A program made the position numbers and the translations under genes. A DNA stretch of 64,000 bases from Bradyrhizobium sp. AZCC 1719 (GTDB taxonomy: Bacteria > Pseudomonadota > Alphaproteobacteria > Rhizobiales > Xanthobacteraceae), in contig NZ_JAZHRU010000001.1 of NCBI RefSeq assembly GCF_036924525.1, positions 5,485,001 through 5,549,000 of the forward strand. The letters run 5' to 3'. Positions 8,697 through 17,843 of this stretch are shown here, in pieces. Each line of letters starts with the position of its first letter. Within the stretch, counting starts at the first letter, position 1. Under the pieces are notes generated by a model. That model was not told the DNA's origin and ran no database searches. It saw nothing but the letters and a program-made list of their open reading frames with translations.

Positions 8697-9727
8697 GCAG
8701 CAGCACTCCATGCGAAATCGTCGAACGCGTCCTGCAGCGACCGGTGGACGCGGTGCGGATCCTCCGACGTCAGAATCTTTTGCCGCCAGCCCTTCAGCGT
8801 CTCCGCCGGCGCGCGGCTGCACTGCGCCGCCACCTCCAGCGCCCAGCCGAGATGCTTGCGCGCATGCTTGAGTCCGATGCGCAGCCCGTAATGGCTGCAG
8901 ATTTCGTCGTAGAGTGCGCGCACATGCGCGAGTTGTTCGGCCAGCGACGGCGCAGTCTCAGCCTGTCCGGTCTCAAGCCGACGGCCGATCTGCCCCGGCA
9001 GCCAGGGTTGGCCCTGCGCACCGCGCCCGATCATCACGGCGTCCGCGCCCGACACTTCCCGTGCGCGGACCGCCTGCACGAATGAGGTGATGTCGCCGTT
9101 GACGACGAGCGGCACGGAAACCGCGTGCCTGACCGCGCGCACGGCGGCCCAATCGGCGGCGCCCTTGTAAAACTGGCAGCGCGTGCGCCCGTGCACGGTG
9201 ATCATCTGCACCCCGGCGGCTTCCGCGCGGCGCGCCAGCTCGGGTGCGTTGAGCGAGCGATCGTCCCAGCCGAGCCGCATCTTCAGCGTCACCGGCACCT
9301 TGACCGCCGCGATCGTGGCTTCGATCAGCTTGAGCGCATGATCGAGATCGCGCATCAGCGCCGAGCCGGACTGGCCGCCAGTGACATGACGCGCCGGACA
9401 GCCCATATTGATGTCGATGATGTCGGCGCCGGCCGCCTCCGCAACCCTCGCCCCCTCCGCCATCCAGTGCGCCTCGCAGCCCGCGAGCTGAACGACATGC
9501 GGTCCGACACCGGCCGTCTCGCAACGCAGAATCGACATTGGCCTGCCGTGCACGAGTTCGTCGCTGGCGGTCATCTCGGAGACGACCAGTCCGGCGCCGA
9601 GAGTGGCGGCAAGGCGTCGAAAGGGGGCATCGGTGACGCCGGACATCGGCGCCAGAAAGACCCGGTTAGCGACAGCAATTTCGCCTATTTTCAACGGCTT
9701 AGAGCGTGAACTTTCCGGGCCGGTCAC
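8693..9727 (-). CDS. dusB: tRNA-dihydrouridine synthase DusB (NifR3)
   Basis: 344 residues. The FMN TIM barrel starts with [17 protein letters not shown]; the catalytic cysteine is C110 in [11 protein letters not shown], followed by KMRLGWDD and [12 protein letters not shown], all classic Dus motifs. It reduces uridine to dihydrouridine in tRNA D-loops using NADPH. In alphaproteobacteria this gene is known as nifR3 and heads the ntrBC operon, exactly as here (ATGA overlap with ntrB). The start is GTG at 9727; no ATG is available close by that keeps the barrel complete. Confidence 0.95.
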   Translation of the reverse strand: MTGPESSRSKPLKIGEIAVANRVFLAPMSGVTDAPFRRLAATLGAGLVVSEMTASDELVHGRPMSILRCETAGVGPHVVQLAGCEAHWMAEGARVAEAAGADIIDINMGCPARHVTGGQSGSALMRDLDHALKLIEATIAAVKVPVTLKMRLGWDDRSLNAPELARRAEAAGVQMITVHGRTRCQFYKGAADWAAVRAVRHAVSVPLVVNGDITSFVQAVRAREVSGADAVMIGRGAQGQPWLPGQIGRRLETGQAETAPSLAEQLAHVRALYDEICSHYGLRIGLKHARKHLGWALEVAAQCSRAPAETLKGWRQKILTSEDPHRVHRSLQDAFDDFAWSAAA

Positions 9728-9979
9728 GGCGTTCTCTTGGTTGGGGCGGCGGCGTCATTGCAACCGTCGACGCATATTGTGAGCACAAATCTTGGGCAGT
9801 CAAGCTTCTTGCCTACACTTTAGACAGATCTATCATTTGCGCAAGTGCACTGCAACAAAAACTGCTTTTCCCACAGTTCGTGGGAATCGCTCTGTTTTCC
9901 CCATTCGGCGTGGTAAGGGCTGTGCGCCAGCACACCCGCCCTCTCTCACCACCCGTGATTCGTTCGTATTTGAGTCCAG

Positions 9980-11176
9980 ATGCCCAGACCTGAGCGTACC
10001 GCAGCCATTCTCGTCGCAGCCGGACGCGGGCTTCGCGCCGGCGCCGGGGGACCCAAGCAATACCGCGAGATCGGTGGGAAGACGGTGATCTTCCGCGCCA
10101 TGCAAGCGTTCAGCCGGCACCCAGACATCTTCGCCGTGCAACCGGTGGTGAATCCCGATGATGTCGCCATCTTCAACGAGGCCGTCGCGGGACTGCGCCA
10201 CCAACCGCCCACGAATGGCGGCGCGACACGTCAGGCCTCGGTGCATGCCGGACTCGAAGCGCTGGCCGCGGAGAAGCCCGACATCGTTCTGATCCACGAT
10301 GCCGCGCGGCCCTTCGTGACCTCGGCGGTGATTTCGCGCGCGATCGATGCCGCCGGCCGGACAGGTGCAGCTATTCCGACAATTCCCGTCACCGATACGA
10401 TCAAGCAGGTCGGTGATGCCGGTCACGTCGAGGCGACGCCCGAACGCGCATGGTTGCGAATCGCGCAAACGCCGCAGGCGTTTCGCTTCGATGTCATTCT
10501 CGATGCCCATCGCCGCGCCGCGCGCGACGGCCGCAGCGATTTCACCGATGATGCGGCGCTCGCGGAATGGGCGGGATTGACGGTGGCGACTTTTGAAGGC
10601 GATCCTGCAAACATGAAACTGACGACGCCTGAAGATTTCATTCGTGAAGAAGCCCGGCTCGCCGCCCAACTCGGCGACATCAGGACCGGCACCGGCTACG
10701 ACGTGCACGCCTTCGGCGACGGCGATCATCTGATGCTCTGCGGCGTTCGAGTTCCGCACGTCAGAGGCTTTCTTGCCCATTCCGACGGCGATGTCGGCCT
10801 GCACGCCCTGGTCGATGCCATCCTCGGCGCGCTGGCGGACGGCGATATCGGCTCGCACTTTCCGCCGAGCGATCCGCAGTGGAAGGGTGCGGCGTCTGAT
10901 AAATTCCTCAAATATGCCGTCGATCGCGTCACCGCGCGGGGCGGACGAATCGCCAATCTCGAAGTCACGATGATCTGCGAGCGCCCGAAGATCGGGCCGC
11001 TGCGCGATGTCATGCGCGCCCGCATCGCCGAGATCACCGGGCTCAACATCTCGCGTGTTGCCGTGAAGGCGACGACCAGCGAACGGCTCGGCTTTACCGG
11101 CCGCGAGGAAGGCATCGCCGCAACCGCGAGCGCCACCATCCGCCTGCCGTGGGATGATAAAGGTTGGAGCGAGTAA
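9980..11176 (+). CDS. ispDF: Bifunctional IspDF (CDP-ME synthase / MEcPP synthase)
   Basis: 398 residues combining two MEP-pathway enzymes. The N-terminal ~225 residues are IspD (nucleotide-binding [35 protein letters not shown]). IspF starts at about 233 ([15 protein letters not shown], zinc ligands D and H of [20 protein letters not shown]). The fusion couples CTP-dependent activation of methylerythritol phosphate to the cyclisation giving MEcPP in isoprenoid precursor synthesis; the intervening kinase IspE is separate. The fused form is typical of many alphaproteobacteria. It is divergent from dusB across 252 bp and followed after 1 bp by cinA. Confidence 0.96.
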   Translation: MPRPERTAAILVAAGRGLRAGAGGPKQYREIGGKTVIFRAMQAFSRHPDIFAVQPVVNPDDVAIFNEAVAGLRHQPPTNGGATRQASVHAGLEALAAEKPDIVLIHDAARPFVTSAVISRAIDAAGRTGAAIPTIPVTDTIKQVGDAGHVEATPERAWLRIAQTPQAFRFDVILDAHRRAARDGRSDFTDDAALAEWAGLTVATFEGDPANMKLTTPEDFIREEARLAAQLGDIRTGTGYDVHAFGDGDHLMLCGVRVPHVRGFLAHSDGDVGLHALVDAILGALADGDIGSHFPPSDPQWKGAASDKFLKYAVDRVTARGGRIANLEVTMICERPKIGPLRDVMRARIAEITGLNISRVAVKATTSERLGFTGREEGIAATASATIRLPWDDKGWSE

Positions 11177-11177
11177 G

Positions 11178-11780
11178 ATGAGCGGCAGCGACGCCCGCGC
11201 CCTCGCCCGCTCGCTGCTTGATTTGTGCCGGATGCGCAAGCTGATGATCGCCACCGCGGAGTCCTGCACCGGAGGCCTGGTCGCCGGCGCGCTCACCGAC
11301 ATTCCCGGCTCTTCTGATGTCATCGACCGCGGTTTCATTACTTACTCCAATGAAGCCAAGCGCGCGATGCTCGGCGTCAAAGTCTCGACACTGACAACCT
11401 TCGGCGCGGTCAGCAAGGAAACCGCGACCGCAATGGCGGTCGGCGCGCTGGAGAAGGCCGGCGTCGATCTTGCGGTATCCATCACCGGCATCGCTGGCCC
11501 CGGCGGGGCCACGCCGGGCAAGCCGGTCGGCCTCGTGCATTTCGCGGTCGCGTCGCGCGACGGCAAGATCCTGCATCGCGAATTCCGTTTCGGTGCGATC
11601 GGCCGCACCACCGTGCGCCAGCGTTCGGTGGTGGAAGCGCTGCGCATGTTGATGGAGCTGGCGCGCGGCCCGCAGCCGCCGGTCAAACCGCGACGCGAAA
11701 CGATGAGCCGGCTACGCCCACGGGTGGCCCGTACGCCGCGGCGCAGCGCCGTCAAACGACGCCGGCCGACGCGGCCATAA
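11178..11780 (+). CDS. cinA: CinA C-terminal-domain protein (PncC-type NMN amidohydrolase)
   Basis: 200 residues from ATG 11178, 1 bp behind the ispDF stop with GGAG at 11166-11169; an earlier in-frame start at 11154 would overlap ispDF. The stand-alone CinA_C/PncC fold is clear: MIATAESCTGGLVAGALTD, ITYSNEAKRAMLGV, AVSITGIAGPGGATPGKPVG. The family deamidates NMN to nicotinate mononucleotide in pyridine-nucleotide recycling. The last ~40 residues (from about 162) form an Arg/Pro-rich basic tail (KPRRETMSRLRPRVARTPRR and onward) that is not part of the fold. Convergent with the ThDP enzyme gene, 7 bp between stops. Confidence 0.9.
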   Translation: MSGSDARALARSLLDLCRMRKLMIATAESCTGGLVAGALTDIPGSSDVIDRGFITYSNEAKRAMLGVKVSTLTTFGAVSKETATAMAVGALEKAGVDLAVSITGIAGPGGATPGKPVGLVHFAVASRDGKILHREFRFGAIGRTTVRQRSVVEALRMLMELARGPQPPVKPRRETMSRLRPRVARTPRRSAVKRRRPTRP

Positions 11781-11787
11781 ACCAGCA

Positions 11788-13461
11788 TCAAACCGCCGCG
11801 GCCAAAGCCTTAGCGCGCGTTTCGCTCAGCGAACTCACCGGCGTCAACGCCTCTGGGCTGATCGAAAGCTCGATGATGGCCGGAAGGCCGCTTGCGACGG
11901 CTTCGTCGAACGCGCGCGCGAAATCTTCAGTACACTCGACATATGCTCCGAAGCCGCCACAGGCGCGTGCCAGTGCGGCAAAGTCGGGGTTGGCCAGATC
12001 GGTGCCGGAGACACGGCCGGGATAGGTCCGCTCCTGGTGCATCCGTATGGTGCCGTACATGCCGTTGTTGCAGACGATCACGATCAGCGGCAGCCGGTTT
12101 TCGACCGCGGTCATGAACTCCAATCCGGTCATCTGGAAGCAGCCGTCACCGGCGAACGCGATCACGGTTCGCTCCGGATGCTGTAGCTTGGCGGCAACGG
12201 CCGCCGGCAAGCCATAGCCCATCGATCCAGAGGTCGGCGCCAGTTCGGTGCGATACTGCCGATAACGCCAGAAACGGTGCACCCAGACGGCATAATTGCC
12301 GGCGCCGTTGCAGATGATGGTGTCATGGGGCAAGCGATCGCTCAAACCGCGCACGACCTGCGAGAGCTGCACGTCGCCGGGCGAGCGGGTCGGCTCGGCA
12401 AAGGCGAGATAGTCGGCATGCGCTGCCTTGACATAGTCGGCGCGCGATTGATGCTTCGGCCCCAACCGCTTGATGGCGGCTGCAAAGGCCGCGCTGCTCG
12501 CGACCACGCCGAGCGTCGGCGAATAGACACGGCCAATCTCTTCCGGGTCGGGATAGACGTGAACCAGCGGCTGCTTCGGTTTCGGAATATCGAACAGCGT
12601 GTAGCCGGATGTGGTGGCCTCCCCCAGCCTCGCGCCAAGCGCGATCACCAGATCGCTGGTTCGGATCCGCTCGGCGATTTTTGCGTCGAGACCGATGCCG
12701 ACATGGCCACCATAGCAGGGATGCAGATTGTCGAAATAGTCCTGGCATCGGAACGAGACGCCGACTGGAACCTCGTGCGCAGCGGCAAACGTTTCGAGAT
12801 CGCGGCGGGCCTGATCGCTCCAACCGCCGCCGCCGACGATCAGGAATGGCCTCTTCGCCTCCGACAGCAGCGCATGGAATTGCCGCAAGGCGCCGTCATC
12901 GGGCGCGACCGGAATCGGATTGTAGGGCGGCGCATCCGCCACCTCCGCGGTGTCGGTGAGCATGTCCTCGGGCAGCGCCAGCACGACCGGGCCGGGACGG
13001 CCCGAGGTCGCGGTGAAGAAGGCGCGCGAAATGAACTCGGGAATCCGCCGCGCATCGTCGATCTGGGCGACCCATTTCGCCATCGGCCCGAACATCTGGC
13101 GATAATCGATTTCCTGGAACGCCTCGCGTTCCATCATGTCGCGTCCGACCTGGCCAAGCAGCAGGATCAGCGGTGTCGAGTCCTGGAACGCGACATGGAC
13201 GCCGGAGGACGCATTGGTGGCGCCGGGGCCGCGGGTGGCGAACACGATGCCGGGCCGTCCCGTCAGCTTGCCATAGGCCTCCGCCATCATGGCGGCGCCC
13301 CCCTCCTGCCGCGCGTTGATGAACCGCACGCGCTGGCTCTGGTACATGCCGTCGAGGGCAGCCAGGAAGCTTTCGCCGGGCACGCCGAACACGGTGTCGG
13401 CACCGTGCAAGGCCAGTTGCTCGATGAGAATATGGCCACCGGTTCGAAGATTTGCTTCCAT
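11788..13461 (-). CDS. Thiamine-diphosphate-binding enzyme, acetolactate synthase-like
   Basis: 557 residues with the three-domain ThDP layout. The N-terminal PYR domain has the catalytic glutamate in RQEGGAAMMAEAYGKLTG (about 51-68) and GPGATNASSG. A central FAD/nucleotide-like domain follows (about 190-330). The C-terminal PP domain has the ThDP motif GDGCFQMTGLEFMTAVENR and CNNGMYGTIRMHQ (GDG...NN). It lacks the RSTH-type residues that would make it clearly anabolic IlvB, and no small regulatory subunit is beside it, so the reaction is unassigned; related proteins include acetolactate synthases, sulfoacetaldehyde and benzoylformate-type enzymes. It probably shares an operon with the dehydrogenase upstream on the same strand (13560-14480, 98 bp away). 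Confidence 0.85.
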   Translation of the reverse strand: MEANLRTGGHILIEQLALHGADTVFGVPGESFLAALDGMYQSQRVRFINARQEGGAAMMAEAYGKLTGRPGIVFATRGPGATNASSGVHVAFQDSTPLILLLGQVGRDMMEREAFQEIDYRQMFGPMAKWVAQIDDARRIPEFISRAFFTATSGRPGPVVLALPEDMLTDTAEVADAPPYNPIPVAPDDGALRQFHALLSEAKRPFLIVGGGGWSDQARRDLETFAAAHEVPVGVSFRCQDYFDNLHPCYGGHVGIGLDAKIAERIRTSDLVIALGARLGEATTSGYTLFDIPKPKQPLVHVYPDPEEIGRVYSPTLGVVASSAAFAAAIKRLGPKHQSRADYVKAAHADYLAFAEPTRSPGDVQLSQVVRGLSDRLPHDTIICNGAGNYAVWVHRFWRYRQYRTELAPTSGSMGYGLPAAVAAKLQHPERTVIAFAGDGCFQMTGLEFMTAVENRLPLIVIVCNNGMYGTIRMHQERTYPGRVSGTDLANPDFAALARACGGFGAYVECTEDFARAFDEAVASGLPAIIELSISPEALTPVSSLSETRAKALAAAV

Positions 13462-13559
13462 CGCCTTGTCCTTCCGTGTCGGGGATTACGGATTTGCGAC
13501 CGGCTTAAAGAGTCGCGTCGGCACCAGCAACCTGTTTCCTTGCGATACAGATCGACCGA

Positions 13560-14480
13560 TCAGTTGCCTTGTTGCTCCTTCGGTCCTACCCGTGCCTCTA
13601 CGCCAGTCACGGCCTCGTAAGCCTTGATGACGGCGGTGCAGGACTCGCCGTCGTGCCCGAGCAGCGCCGCCTGCCGGTAGGTCTGGTGCACGGCCTCCGC
13701 CATGAACCCGGGCAGACCCGCCTCCTCCAGCCAGCGCGCGTAATAGCGGACGTCCTTGCGGGCGTTCGCCAACGACATAAGCGGGGTGAAGTCGCCATCA
13801 AGCGTAGCCTGGCCGTAAAGATCGAGCATGCCGCTCTTGCCGCCGGCCGCCGAGATGATGCGGATGAGTTGCGAGAGGTCGAGCCCGTCCTTGGCCGCGA
13901 GCGCAAACCCCTCGCACCACGCCGCCACATTGGCGAAGGCGATATAGTTGTGAATGAGCTTGAGGCGGATCGCGTGTCCCAATGGGCCGATGTGGAAGAT
14001 GTTTTCGGCATAGAGCTCAAAATAGGGCCTGAGGTCGTCGAGCAGGTCACGCTCGCCGCCGAACAGTACGTTGACCTTGCCGATGTCGGCGTGTTTCGGG
14101 GTTCGCGTCATAGGTGCTTCGGCATACCGACCGCCGGCTGCCCGCACCATGCGGTCGAGCTTTGCGACCATCTGCGGGCTGCCGGTGGTGTGATCCACGA
14201 CGATGAATCCCGGCGCCGGACTGGCGAGCAGCCCATCGCTGCAAATCATCAACGCCTCGACATCCTCGGCCTCGTTGACGCAAATCATGACGATGCGGCA
14301 ATTGTCGCGAATTTCCTGAAGACCGCTGGCAGCGGTCGCGCCGAACGATTTGGCAACGGCCATGGCCGCCGGGTTGAGATCGTAGGCGGTGACCGCCACG
14401 CCCTTGGCGACGAGGTTCTTGACCAAGCCTCGTCCCATTCCACCGAGGCCAATAAAGCCAACGCGTTCGAGTGTCGTCAT
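13560..14480 (-). CDS. NAD(P)-dependent beta-hydroxyacid dehydrogenase (HIBADH-like)
   Basis: 306 residues from ATG 14480; the 44 codons further upstream in frame overlap coq10 and look non-coding. The Rossmann glycine motif is VGFIGLGGMGRGLVKNL (residues 6-22). The substrate-binding segment of the family appears as DHTTGSPQM, and the catalytic-lysine helix as HAIRLKLIHNYI, with the expected GGKSGM further on. Members oxidise 3-hydroxyisobutyrate, tartronate semialdehyde or similar acids. Pairing with a ThDP enzyme suggests a small carbon-acid pathway, for example handling of a semialdehyde made by the partner, but substrate is not readable. Confidence 0.88.
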   Translation of the reverse strand: MTTLERVGFIGLGGMGRGLVKNLVAKGVAVTAYDLNPAAMAVAKSFGATAASGLQEIRDNCRIVMICVNEAEDVEALMICSDGLLASPAPGFIVVDHTTGSPQMVAKLDRMVRAAGGRYAEAPMTRTPKHADIGKVNVLFGGERDLLDDLRPYFELYAENIFHIGPLGHAIRLKLIHNYIAFANVAAWCEGFALAAKDGLDLSQLIRIISAAGGKSGMLDLYGQATLDGDFTPLMSLANARKDVRYYARWLEEAGLPGFMAEAVHQTYRQAALLGHDGESCTAVIKAYEAVTGVEARVGPKEQQGN

Positions 14481-14544
14481 TTCAACCGTTCCGTTGTTGT
14501 TTCCTGGATTCTTTCCGAGAGCCGATCGCGCCGAGTTGCGGAGC

Positions 14545-15018
14545 CTAGCTTCGGGTCCCGGTGGCGGGCTTGCCGTAAACCGCGTCCGCCCGCTTTTCGA
14601 ACGCGGCGGCAAAACGCTGGAAGGCCGTATCGAACATCGTCCCCATCAGCATCGCCAGCATCCGGCTCTTGAATTCGTAGGACAGGAAGAATCCGACGTC
14701 GCAGTCGGTTTCGGATTTCGGTTCGAACGTCCAGCGGTTCTCCAGATTGCTGAAAGGGCCCTTCAGATACTCGACCATGATTTTCAGGTTCGGCCGGTCC
14801 AGCGTCACCCGGCTGGTGAAGGATTCCCGTACCAGCTTGAACGATATCGTCATGTCGGCGACGACGACTTCAGTGCCGTCAGCTTTCTGCGTACGTTGCC
14901 GTATCCTCAGCGATTGGCACAGCGGCACGAACTCCGGATAGCGCTCGACATCGGCGACCAGATCGAACATGTGCGACGCGGTATGATGAACCCGGCGCTT
15001 GCTGGAAAAGCGAGGCAT
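14545..15018 (-). CDS. Coq10/RatA-like START-domain protein, ubiquinone-binding
   Basis: 157 residues, a single SRPBCC/START fold of the polyketide-cyclase/dehydrase type: HHTASHMFDLVADVERYPEFVPLC is the diagnostic N-terminal segment, and FLSYEFKSRMLAMLMG closes the cavity. In alphaproteobacteria and mitochondria this family is Coq10, which binds ubiquinone and supports respiration. Automatic names such as toxin RatA come from the gammaproteobacterial relative, and nothing here suggests a toxin-antitoxin pair (no partner gene). It follows lipA by 9 bp on the same strand, so they are likely co-transcribed. Confidence 0.9.
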   Translation of the reverse strand: MPRFSSKRRVHHTASHMFDLVADVERYPEFVPLCQSLRIRQRTQKADGTEVVVADMTISFKLVRESFTSRVTLDRPNLKIMVEYLKGPFSNLENRWTFEPKSETDCDVGFFLSYEFKSRMLAMLMGTMFDTAFQRFAAAFEKRADAVYGKPATGTRS

Positions 15019-15027
15019 TGGACGCGC

Positions 15028-15987
15028 TCAACCGTGTAGCGCAGCCCGCGCCGCCCTGAGCTTGGCAAAATCCTCGCCCGCATGATGCGACGAGCGGGTC
15101 AGCGGACTGGCCGACACCATAAGAAAACCCTTGGTATAGGCGACCTTCTCGTAGCCCGCGAATTCGTCAGGGGTCACGTAGCGCATGACGGCGTGATGCT
15201 TGCGGGTCGGCTGCAGATACTGCCCGATGGTCAGGAAATCGACGTCCGCGGAGCGCAGATCGTCCATCACCTGCAGCACCTCGTGGCGCTCCTCGCCGAG
15301 GCCAACCATGATGCCTGATTTGGTGAAGATCGTGGGATCAATCTCCTTGACCCGCTGCAGGAGCCGGATCGAATGGAAGTAGCGCGCGCCCGGGCGTACC
15401 GTGAGATAACGCGCCGGCACGGTTTCCAGATTGTGGTTGAATACATCCGGCTTGGCTGCCGCGACCACCTCCAGCGCGCCTTCCTTGCGCAGGAAGTCGG
15501 GGGTGAGGATTTCGATGGTCGTGGTCGGGCAGCGCGCGCGAATGGCGCGAATCGTCTGCGCAAAGTGCTCGGCGCCGCCGTCGGCGAGGTCGTCGCGATC
15601 GACCGAGGTCACCACGACGTGGGTCAGCCCGAGCTTGAAGGTCGCCTCCGCGACATGTTCCGGCTCATTGGCCTCGAGCGCGCCGGGCATGCCGGTCTTG
15701 ACGTTGCAGAACGCGCAGGCCCGCGTGCAGGTGTCCCCCATGATCATGAAGGTGGCGTGCTTCTTGTCCCAGCACTCGCCGATATTCGGGCAGCCGGCCT
15801 CCTCGCACACCGTGACGAGGCCGTTCTCCTTGACGATCTTTCGCGTGTCGGCATAGCCGCGGGTGTTCGGCGCGCGCACCCGGATCCAGTCCGGCTTCGG
15901 CGGCGACAGCGCATCCGGCCGGTTCACCTTTTCGGGGTGACGCGGGCGAACCTGGTTCAGGGAAACGGTATCGACGAGAACGACCAT
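15028..15987 (-). CDS. lipA: Lipoyl synthase LipA
   Basis: 319 residues. Both [4Fe-4S] clusters are visible: the auxiliary cluster cysteines C61, C66 and C72 ([12 protein letters not shown]) and the radical-SAM CxxxCxxC at C87, C91 and C94 (CTRACAFC). The C-terminal cluster-ligand serine region [16 protein letters not shown] is intact. It inserts two sulfurs into octanoyl groups on lipoyl domains of 2-oxoacid dehydrogenases and GcvH. ATG at 15987. It heads the lipA-coq10 pair. Confidence 0.98.
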   Translation of the reverse strand: MVVLVDTVSLNQVRPRHPEKVNRPDALSPPKPDWIRVRAPNTRGYADTRKIVKENGLVTVCEEAGCPNIGECWDKKHATFMIMGDTCTRACAFCNVKTGMPGALEANEPEHVAEATFKLGLTHVVVTSVDRDDLADGGAEHFAQTIRAIRARCPTTTIEILTPDFLRKEGALEVVAAAKPDVFNHNLETVPARYLTVRPGARYFHSIRLLQRVKEIDPTIFTKSGIMVGLGEERHEVLQVMDDLRSADVDFLTIGQYLQPTRKHHAVMRYVTPDEFAGYEKVAYTKGFLMVSASPLTRSSHHAGEDFAKLRAARAALHG

Positions 15988-16158
15988 GGTAAGTCCGGAA
16001 ATTGCGAGAACATCTAGCTAATCCGTGTTGCAGATGGCTGCAACTCTGTTGCGGAAAACCGCAACCCGATTGCGGCCGCAATCTAGCTCGCGAAACCTAG
16101 CAGATCGTGCAAGATAATGACGAATTTCACCTGTTCCGCGAACGATTCTCACCTGAAA

Positions 16159-16764
16159 ATGGTTCAAAACTCCAAGCCTGCCGGCGCCGCCGCCCTCCGG
16201 CTCGGCAAGCCGCTGAAACGCTCGTTTTTCGACCGCAGCGTGCACGAGGTCGCGCCCGACCTGATCGGGGCAACGCTCCTGGTCGACGGCGTCGGCGGCA
16301 CCATCGTCGAGGTCGAGGCCTATCACCATCTGGACCCGGCCGCGCATTCGTTCCGCGGGCCGACGCCGCGCAACCGCGTGATGTTCGGCCCGCCGGGTTT
16401 TGCCTATGTCTACCGCTCCTATGGCATCCACTGGTGCGTCAACTTCGTCTGCGAAGAGGAAGGCTCCGCCAGCGCCGTGCTGATCCGTGCGCTGGAGCCG
16501 ACCCATGGCCTCCCCGCCATGCGCCGCCGCCGCGGCCTGCAGGATGAGCGGGCGTTGTGTTCGGGGCCGGGCAAGCTCACGGAAGCGCTTGGGATCACGA
16601 TCAAGCACAATGAACTGCCGCTCGACGTGTCGCCGATCGCCCTGCATGCGCGCGTGGGCAGACTCGACATTGCCGCAGGCGTGCGGATCGGCATAACCAA
16701 AGCGGTCGATCTGCCATGGCGCTACGGATTGAAGGGGTCGAGATTTTTGAGCAAGCCGTTCTGA
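16159..16764 (+). CDS. mpg: DNA-3-methyladenine glycosylase (AAG/Mpg family)
   Basis: 201 residues from ATG 16159; an alternative in-frame ATG at 16117 would add 14 poorly conserved residues and neither has a clear Shine-Dalgarno site. Family motifs: [20 protein letters not shown] at the N-terminus, [20 protein letters not shown] with the catalytic glutamate and base-flipping tyrosine region, [19 protein letters not shown], and [12 protein letters not shown]. It removes alkylated purines to start base-excision repair. Length fits the ~200-residue bacterial family. It is divergent from lipA and is followed by the 1-kb repeat cluster. Confidence 0.93.
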   Translation: MVQNSKPAGAAALRLGKPLKRSFFDRSVHEVAPDLIGATLLVDGVGGTIVEVEAYHHLDPAAHSFRGPTPRNRVMFGPPGFAYVYRSYGIHWCVNFVCEEEGSASAVLIRALEPTHGLPAMRRRRGLQDERALCSGPGKLTEALGITIKHNELPLDVSPIALHARVGRLDIAAGVRIGITKAVDLPWRYGLKGSRFLSKPF

Positions 16765-16785
16765 CAAGGCGGTTTCTCTTTCAGC

Positions 16786-16864
16786 CGTCATTGCGACCGC
16801 AAGCGAAACAATCCACATTTCGGCTCGGGGATAGATGGATTGCTTCGCTGCGCTCGCAATGACG
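16786..16864. repeat. 79-bp palindromic dispersed repeat, copy 1
   Basis: Terminal arms CGTCATTGCGA (16786-16796) and TCGCAATGACG (16854-16864) are perfect inverted repeats; a second inner pair is GCGAAACAATCCA (16803-16815) with TGGATTGCTTCGC (16836-16848, one mismatch). A second copy of exactly the same length lies at 26522-26600. RNA from either strand would fold into a long hairpin. Confidence 0.88.
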
Positions 16865-16893
16865 CGGAGATAGTGACGCAACACTCGATCGTC

Positions 16894-16988
16894 ATACCCC
16901 GCGAATGCGGGGTATCCAGTACGCCGCGGCTTTTCGGCTTAATCACTGCTGTCTCTGGAATACTGGGTCACCCGCCTTCGCGGGTGAC
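16894..16988. repeat. Paired REP-like hairpins in inverted arrangement
   Basis: Two short perfect hairpins: ATACCCCGC-GAAT-GCGGGGTAT (16894-16915) and GTCACCCGC-CTTC-GCGGGTGAC (16967-16988). They are flanked on their inner sides by TCCAGTA and TACTGG, which are themselves inverted, so the whole 95 bp is symmetric, like a BIME (bacterial interspersed mosaic element). The middle (16922-16960) has no coding signal. Confidence 0.75.
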
Positions 16989-17059
16989 GACAATTGAATG
17001 TGCGTTTGCATTCTCGCGACATGAATTGCCCGAGGTTTTCCTGAAGCTTCCTGCCCTCT

Positions 17060-17645
17060 CCGATGAGAGGGCGCAGGGAATGCCGGGTGCTTGCTGCACC
17101 CGCGGTCTCGTGTGCAAATGCACTTAAGAAGTGCGCACACGAGCATACAGGTACAGCCGGAGCAGCCCGGCATTCCCTGCGCGATGGGTTTACGGCTTAT
17201 GCCGCGCTCTCCCTGGAGACGAATTCCTCTTGCCTCCATCACTGACGAATTGACGGCTCGCATGACTCGGTTGAGTGCTGCAAGCCTCCGCCAGCTTGAC
17301 ACCAGCCACGGGTGCCAGGACCACACGGTTTTGCCGTACGCAGCTTCCTTCGCCAGAGACTTCAACCAGCCAAGTGCGTGCCGGCCAAAATTCTGGCGGA
17401 GGCGTTTAAGCGCCGTACGTCCTGCGCGCTGTGTTCACTCACGGCAAAAACCGCCCTGCGATCACATCCACGCGCCCGACGCTGCCGCGTCCACCGCAAC
17501 CCGCCCCAACGTCAGTGACGATGGCCAACGCCCCTCTCCTCGGGACGGGATGGCGGAAGTTGTAGAGGTGATTTGGGTCAATCACGAAGAGGAATATTTT
17601 TGATTCCCAAGCTTGACACGATTTCGGAAAATCAGAAGTGATTTG
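17060..17645 (-). repeat. ~0.6-kb structured non-coding repeat element
   Basis: A gene-free block with nested inverted repeats: outer arms GCAGGGAATGCCGGGTGCT (17073-17091) and AGCAGCCCGGCATTCCCTGC (17161-17180); inside them CTCGTGTGC (17107-17115) with GCACACGAG (17135-17143), and inside that GCACTT (17120-17125) with AAGTGC (17129-17134). The remainder to about 17645 includes a GAGGAGAGGGG-type stretch on the minus strand near 17530-17545 and a TCTGATTTTCCGAAATCGTG segment near 17612-17631. From memory, closely similar blocks recur in many Bradyrhizobium genomes in this order; I could not check this. Reading frames here are short and stop-rich. Confidence 0.6.
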
Positions 17646-17790
17646 CCCGAGGGTTGCTTTGCCGCACCTTGAGCTCGAGATTGTGCTTGCAAGGAAAGCA
17701 AATCAGCCAGTAGCCCTGCATGAGGGGGCTATATGCGGGACAAGCTAATCCCGGATCTCGCTTCGCTCATCTGGGCTCCGCATGCTTGAA
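17646..17790. other. Non-coding remainder of the repeat cluster
   Basis: No gene recognised. It contains an AATCCCGGATCTCGCTTCGC-type segment near 17748-17767 that resembles other dispersed Bradyrhizobium repeats, by recollection only. Confidence 0.4.
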
Positions 17791-17826
17791 TTACGATGGC
17801 AGTGCAGTCCAGCACTGCCACCGTAA
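17791..17826 (-). terminator. 15-bp hairpin behind the SRPBCC gene
   Basis: TTACGATGGCAGTGC (17791-17805), loop AGTCCA, GCACTGCCACCGTAA (17812-17826): 14 of 15 pairs Watson-Crick plus one G-T. It starts 17 bp past the stop of the arsR-SRPBCC operon on the minus strand. The U-run after it is short, so it may instead be another repeat hairpin. Confidence 0.5.
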
Positions 17827-17843
17827 AATACGCGAAATGAGCA

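Noticed and set aside
7498..8706. 402-codon minus-strand frame overlapping ntrB
   Set aside because: Different frame of the same strand as ntrB with Arg/Ala/Gly-rich, motif-free translation; ntrB has the kinase motifs.
9728..9979. Sigma-54 or NtrC site ahead of dusB-ntrBC
   Set aside because: Searched for a GG-N10-GC type element and for TGCACC-type NtrC sites; only a loose TGCGCAAGTGCACTGCA stretch was seen, not enough for a call.
9833..11338. 501-codon minus-strand frame across ispDF
   Set aside because: Antisense shadow; ispDF on the plus strand has both enzyme domains.
12277..13620. 447-codon plus-strand frame across the ThDP gene
   Set aside because: Antisense shadow of the ThDP enzyme.
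14545..15018. RatA toxin of a toxin-antitoxin pair
   Set aside because: The protein is of the Coq10 subgroup, next to lipA, with no partner antitoxin gene; the toxin name is an annotation carry-over.
16765..17843. Insertion sequence or transposase remnant in the repeat cluster
   Set aside because: No transposase-like frame (DDE, HUH or RAYT motifs) could be read on either strand; only structured repeats are present.
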